From: an uncultured Paraprevotella sp.
Lineage (GTDB): Bacteria > Bacteroidota > Bacteroidia > Bacteroidales > Bacteroidaceae
Reading direction: 5' to 3'
Length of the DNA stretch: 8,660 nucleotides
NCBI GenBank assembly: GCA_900766785.1
Contig: CAAFWT010000208.1
Span: 1 to 8,660, forward strand
The position numbers were made by a program, and so were the translations under genes. Shown piece after piece: positions 5,479 through 8,660 of the stretch (the first letter of the stretch is position 1; the number at the start of each line of letters is the position of its first letter). The notes beneath the pieces were generated by a model. It worked only from the letters and a program-made list of their open reading frames with translations, was not told where the DNA came from and ran no database searches.

Positions 5479-5794
5479 GTAAATCATATCAGAGCAGGAA
5501 TTTTCGGCAGATAAATCTATCAACATTATCAACGCCCTATCATCATCAACAAAAGTTTTCTTCTAAATTAAAAAAAGGAATAATAATAATTGTTGTGTGT
5601 GAAGAATCTCTATCGCTGCATGCCTTTCTGTTTCTCCACGCAACAGGCAATATGATATCTCAGACGGGAATAGAATATTTATAGAAAGAAGAATAATGTT
5701 TCATAAATAGAGAACCTTTATTTTCTCATTTCTTATATAATGCAGACTTTTGCAGAGGAAAAGGAAATAGGTATAATATAATAAAGGAATAAGT

Positions 5795-6667
5795 ATGGAA
5801 GACAGAACTTCACTGAACCGCCAATTGGCACAGATGCTCAAGGGCGGAGTAATCATGGATGTGACAACACCTGAACAGGCCAGGATAGCCGAAGCAGCAG
5901 GTGCATGTGCTGTAATGGCATTGGAACGTATTCCTGCCGACATACGTGCTGCAGGTGGTGTAAGCCGTATGAGTGACCCCAAGATGATAAAGGGCATACA
6001 GGAGGCTGTGAGCATTCCCGTCATGGCCAAGTGCCGCATAGGTCACTTTGCCGAGGCACAGATTCTGGAGGCTATAGAGATAGACTATATAGATGAGAGC
6101 GAAGTGCTCAGTCCTGCCGATGATGTATATCACATCAACAAGCGTGACTTCAAGGTACCCTTTGTATGTGGAGCCAAGGATCTGGGCGAGGCATTGCGTC
6201 GCATAGCCGAAGGTGCCACCATGATACGTACCAAGGGCGAACCAGGTACGGGCGACGTGGTACAGGCTGTTCGTCACATGCGCATGATGCAAAGCGAAAT
6301 CAGAAGGATTACCAGCCTGAATGCCGATGAGATATACGAGGCTGCCAAGCAGCTGAGAGTGCCTGTGGATCTGGTACAGTATGTGCATGACAATGGCAAG
6401 TTGCCCGTGGTGAACTTTGCTGCCGGTGGTGTGGCTACTCCTGCCGATGCTGCACTGATGATGCAGTTGGGTGCTGAAGGTGTGTTTGTGGGTAGCGGCA
6501 TCTTCAAGAGCGGTAATCCTGAGAAGCGTGCACAGGCCATTGTGAAGGCTGTTACCAACTACAACAATCCCAAGATACTGGCCGAACTGAGCGAGGATCT
6601 GGGTGAAGCTATGGTTGGTATCAACGAGCAGGAGATAGAGCTCCTGATGGCAGAAAGAGGAAAATGA
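5795..6667 (+). CDS. pdxS: Pyridoxal 5'-phosphate synthase lyase subunit PdxS
   Basis: This is the synthase subunit of the DXP-independent vitamin B6 route. It joins ribose 5-phosphate, glyceraldehyde 3-phosphate and ammonia into PLP. The 290-residue TIM-barrel protein has normal length. D22 in IMDVTTPEQA, K79 in MAKCRIGH and K147 in RTKGEPGTGD correspond to the conserved catalytic Asp and the two Schiff-base lysines of the family. VNFAAGGVATPADAALMMQL (206-225) and GVFVGSGIFKS are also hallmarks. The ATG at 5795 is preceded by an A-rich leader with GGAAT close by. The promoter is unclear: TTTTG at 5747-5751 with TATAATAT at 5772 is a loose match. Its last 4 nt overlap the first 4 of pdxT, so the two subunits are translationally coupled. 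Confidence 0.98.
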   Translation: MEDRTSLNRQLAQMLKGGVIMDVTTPEQARIAEAAGACAVMALERIPADIRAAGGVSRMSDPKMIKGIQEAVSIPVMAKCRIGHFAEAQILEAIEIDYIDESEVLSPADDVYHINKRDFKVPFVCGAKDLGEALRRIAEGATMIRTKGEPGTGDVVQAVRHMRMMQSEIRRITSLNADEIYEAAKQLRVPVDLVQYVHDNGKLPVVNFAAGGVATPADAALMMQLGAEGVFVGSGIFKSGNPEKRAQAIVKAVTNYNNPKILAELSEDLGEAMVGINEQEIELLMAERGK

Positions 6668-7212
6668 AGATAGCTATATTGGCTCTGCAAGGAGCTTTCG
6701 AAGAGCACAGACAGGTACTGGAGCGCATGGGAGTGGAATCCTTCCTGGTGCGCAACCTGAATGACTGGCATCAGGAAAAGCAGGCACTCATTATACCGGG
6801 AGGAGAGAGTACCACCATGACACGCATCATGAAGGACTTGAATATCTGGGAGGAACTTCGCCAGGAAATAAAGTCGGGACTGCCTGTTCTGGGTACATGT
6901 GCTGGTCTGATAATGCTGGATGCACAACATCTGGGCACCATGGACATTCTGGCCAAGAGAAATGCCTATGGAAGGCAGTTGGGAAGTTTTCACACTCAAG
7001 GAGAATTCAAGGGATTGGGTACTGTACCCATGACCTTCATCCGGGCTCCTTATATATCCCAGGTAGGAAAGGATGTGGAGATACTGGCTCAGGTGGATGG
7101 CCATGTGGTGGCTGCTCGGGAGGGTAATCAGCTGGTGACTGCTTTCCATCCAGAACTGGATGATGATACCAGAATCCACGAACTGTTGCTCCAGATGGCT
7201 GAAACGCATTGA
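6664..7212 (+). CDS. pdxT: Pyridoxal 5'-phosphate synthase glutaminase subunit PdxT
   Basis: A class I glutaminase that hydrolyses glutamine and channels ammonia to PdxS in the PLP synthase complex. The 182-residue protein has the full set of motifs: LALQGAFEEH (6-15), IIPGGESTTM (43-52), the nucleophile C79 in GTCAG, NAYGRQLGSF (100-109) and the catalytic His/Glu pair H162 and E164 in AFHPE. The ATGA overlap with pdxS supports this start and equal expression. An intrinsic terminator follows about 60 nt after the stop, so the operon has two genes. Confidence 0.97.
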   Translation: MKIAILALQGAFEEHRQVLERMGVESFLVRNLNDWHQEKQALIIPGGESTTMTRIMKDLNIWEELRQEIKSGLPVLGTCAGLIMLDAQHLGTMDILAKRNAYGRQLGSFHTQGEFKGLGTVPMTFIRAPYISQVGKDVEILAQVDGHVVAAREGNQLVTAFHPELDDDTRIHELLLQMAETH

Positions 7213-7273
7213 ACATACATATATTATAGATATATGATTGATTACTAAACCTTGTTTTAAAAAAAGAAAGGTG

Positions 7274-7316
7274 AGACAGGAGAGTGGCATTTGACTGCTC
7301 TCCTGTTTGATTTTTT
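7274..7316 (+). terminator. Intrinsic terminator of pdxST
   Basis: ACAGGAGAG (7276-7284) pairs with CTCTCCTGT (7298-7306), extended by a G-T and an A-T pair outward. After TTGA comes a run of six T (7311-7316). It separates pdxST from the AraC-type gene. Confidence 0.88.
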
Positions 7317-7326
7317 AATTTTCCTC

Positions 7327-7357
7327 TTGTAAAATCCAACATTTAGATATAACTTAG
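7327..7357 (+). promoter_or_regulatory. Probable promoter of the AraC-type regulator
   Basis: TTG at 7327-7329 and TAACTTAG at 7350-7357 are 20 nt apart. This matches the spacing of Bacteroidetes -33/-7 elements, with one mismatch to TAnnTTTG. The ATG follows 34 nt later. The element starts just after the pdxT terminator T-run. Confidence 0.5.
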
Positions 7358-7391
7358 CAAATCATTTCCAACACATAAAGCTATATATTCC

Positions 7392-8267
7392 ATGAATAAA
7401 GTTATCACCGAAGAGACTCCATTATCCGAGAAGGACTGTTTCTATATGATGGACCGCGACAAGGAGGCTTTCACTTATCCATTGCACAAGCATGAAGCTA
7501 TGGAACTCAACTTCGTGGAGCATTGTGATGGAGCCCGACGCATAGTAGGTGATTCCATAGAGGTACTTGGAAAATATGACTTGGTATTGGTGGGAAGTGG
7601 TCTCGAACATACCTGGGACCAGTATGACTGCAAGAGTCATTCCATACATGAGATCACCATACAGTTTCCACCCGACTTGCTGGGAGAGCAGTTCCTGGCC
7701 AAAAATCAGTTGAGCAGCCTCAGAGCTCTCTTTCACAATGCCAAAAGGGGAGTGGCATTCGAACTGGATACCATCATGGAACTGTACAGTAAGATAACCT
7801 CCATCACTCAGGCTCAACCAGGTTTTTATCGTATGCTCAAACTCCTGGAGATTCTGTATGAACTTTCTCTCAAGGAGAATTATCATCTCTTGGCCAGCCG
7901 TTCCTTTTCCAATGTGAAGAAAACTCCTGAGAGTGTGAGGGTGAGACAGGTGGAGGAATACATAGACATGCATTACAAGAAGGAGATACGCCTGAAGACA
8001 CTCTCTGACATAGCCGAGATGACTCCTGCAGCCTTCAGCAGATACTTTCGCACAAAGACAGGAAAGACGGTATCTGACTATATCATAGACATACGCTTGG
8101 GACATGCTGCCCGACAGCTGGTGGACAGTACCAACAGTGTGGCTGACATCTGTTACGAATGCGGATTCAATAATATAAGCAATTTCAATCGTATCTTCAA
8201 GAAGAAGAAGGGCTGTTCGCCTACTGCTTTCCGTGAGAATTATCACAAGCGTAAGATCATAGTGTGA
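7392..8267 (+). CDS. AraC-family transcriptional regulator with N-terminal cupin domain
   Basis: The 291-residue protein has an N-terminal sensor-like domain with a cupin-type motif, HKHEAMELNFV (32-42), and the conserved GDxxxV-like stretch VGDSIEVLGKYDLVLVGSG (52-70). A helical linker follows (about 105-180). The AraC/XylS DNA-binding domain spans about 185-285. Its first helix-turn-helix is LSDIAEMTPAAFSRYFRTKTG (204-224, seen as AxxxxxS...FR.) and its second runs from SVADICYECGF through NFNRIFKKKKG to SPTAFR (249-281). It has its own promoter and follows a terminator, so it is monocistronic. Ligand and targets are unknown. It is not a MocR/PdxR-type B6 regulator, so a role in pdxST control is not implied by its family. 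Confidence 0.93.
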   Translation: MNKVITEETPLSEKDCFYMMDRDKEAFTYPLHKHEAMELNFVEHCDGARRIVGDSIEVLGKYDLVLVGSGLEHTWDQYDCKSHSIHEITIQFPPDLLGEQFLAKNQLSSLRALFHNAKRGVAFELDTIMELYSKITSITQAQPGFYRMLKLLEILYELSLKENYHLLASRSFSNVKKTPESVRVRQVEEYIDMHYKKEIRLKTLSDIAEMTPAAFSRYFRTKTGKTVSDYIIDIRLGHAARQLVDSTNSVADICYECGFNNISNFNRIFKKKKGCSPTAFRENYHKRKIIV

Positions 8268-8660
8268 ATTAAGCGCTTGAATATACTTAGGGCTCATCAG
8301 ATAAATCTGCGAGGAAGAATCGGCTCACTCTTCCATACACTCGTTATTGGATGACGACCAGGTGTTCACTTGTAGCTGACAAGCATTTAAGAATCACCCC
8401 CATCCAGTATCCTTTTCCTGACTTCGTCAATGCGCCACCCAAATTAAGATTGGGTCATCCTATATTTCGATTGATTACAATTTATAGCAGTGTGCTCAGT
8501 ATTCGTTACCTTCATTGCCGACAAGGTTATAAATCTTGTCTGTGGCGTATTCATATTTGCAGTTCATGCTATATCTCGAGTGACAATATATTGTTGAGTG
8601 GTCTATGGATATATATATAATTGCCGATAAGGTTAATAATCTTTCGGCTGTAAGGTTATT
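8268..8660. other. Gene-free right end with small stems
   Basis: No clear gene is visible after the AraC stop. The stretch carries small stems: GGAAGA/TCTTCC (8313-8334), ACCCAA/TTGGGT (8437-8455), a 12-bp palindrome ACAATATATTGT (8583-8594) and the two related hairpins listed separately. None has a T-run placed as in an intrinsic terminator. On the minus strand one frame is open from the right edge (8660) to a stop at 8496-8498. It includes an ATG-initiated 23-residue peptide (ATG complement at 8565-8567). This could be the tail of a gene outside the window, but it is short and nothing in it is recognisable. Confidence 0.5.
8515..8648. repeat. Pair of related hairpin repeats (TTGCCGAYAAGGTTA...)
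   Basis: Copy 1 (8515-8546) and copy 2 (8621-8648) share TTGCCGA-Y-AAGGTTA followed by an A/T-rich loop and CTT. Copy 1 folds as GCC-GACAAG with CTTGTC-(TGT)-GGC around a 9-nt loop. Copy 2 folds as GCCGA-(T)-AAG with CTT-TCGGC around a loop of the same size. The downstream arms differ in sequence but both keep pairing. Confidence 0.6.

Larger units (their letters stand above)
5121..5595. other. Candidate chromosomal replication origin (oriC)
   Basis: A gene-free AT-rich stretch with two perfect DnaA boxes (TTATCCACA on the minus strand at 5192-5200 and 5470-5478). Many near-matches surround them: TTATCCCAG 5131, TTATCATCC 5181, TTATCACGT 5225, TTTTCCACA 5233, TTGTCAACA 5242, TTATCAACC 5272, TTATCAAAT 5293, TTATCAAAG 5326, TTATCATTT 5353 and TTATCAACG 5526. 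By eye the 5-mer TTATC occurs nine times on the plus strand and three times on the minus strand in about 410 bp, far above chance. An A/T-rich tract at 5561-5591, including a TAATAATAAT run, could be the DNA-unwinding element. No dnaA gene is in the window; in this phylum the origin need not lie beside dnaA. 5596-5780 has nothing further that I recognise. Confidence 0.65.

Noticed and set aside
5300..5482. 60-codon frame inside the origin-like region
   Set aside because: It spans several DnaA-type boxes, has no domain and no promoter, and ends in the sequence of the second perfect DnaA box.
7422..8297. 291-codon minus-strand frame
   Set aside because: It is the antisense shadow of the AraC-type regulator, which has clear domain motifs on the plus strand.
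8583..8594. 12-bp palindrome ACAATATATTGT as an operator
   Set aside because: It is A/T-rich, lies in a gene-free stretch far from any start in the window, and could be chance.

Overview
The window most likely comes from a chromosome of the order Bacteroidales, with a Prevotella-like flavour. This is an inference from three things. The proteins read as Bacteroidales family members. Several gene starts lack a clear Shine-Dalgarno and sit behind A/T-rich leaders. Several upstream regions carry the Bacteroidetes sigma-A -7 motif TAnnTTTG. No species is assigned.

Layout. (1) Bases 1-1215 hold no credible gene. This 1.2 kb is packed with structure: a roughly 660-bp nested palindromic element (10-670), a compact RNA-like fold closed by a perfect 17-bp stem and followed by T-runs (684-814), a 9-bp-period tandem repeat (850-930), and two related hairpins whose stems differ by compensatory changes (about 996-1092). 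(2) Bases 1216-3104 hold a compact minus-strand housekeeping operon, yraN - birA - pyrH, with overlapping or near-touching genes. (3) tadA diverges from it on the plus strand, and both promoters lie in a 72-bp spacer. (4) At 3866-5016 a sigma-70/ECF-like sigma factor is followed after 11 nt by a four-helix membrane protein of unknown family, and a strong intrinsic terminator closes the pair. (5) Bases 5100-5795 are a 700-bp gene-free, AT-rich stretch with two perfect DnaA boxes, many TTATC-type near-boxes and an A/T-rich tract. It is a good candidate for the chromosomal replication origin (oriC). (6) Bases 5795-7212 are pdxS-pdxT, the two-subunit pyridoxal 5'-phosphate synthase, overlapping by 4 nt and followed by an intrinsic terminator. 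(7) Bases 7392-8267 encode a cupin-plus-HTH AraC-family regulator with its own promoter. (8) Bases 8268-8660 have no clear gene but carry a pair of related hairpins.

How it works together. Most of the proteins are core functions: UMP phosphorylation, protein biotinylation, tRNA A34 deamination and vitamin B6 synthesis. Regulation is represented by the sigma factor with its possible membrane partner and by the AraC protein. The parts most worth a second look are non-coding: the 5' structured island, the putative small RNA within it, and the candidate oriC.
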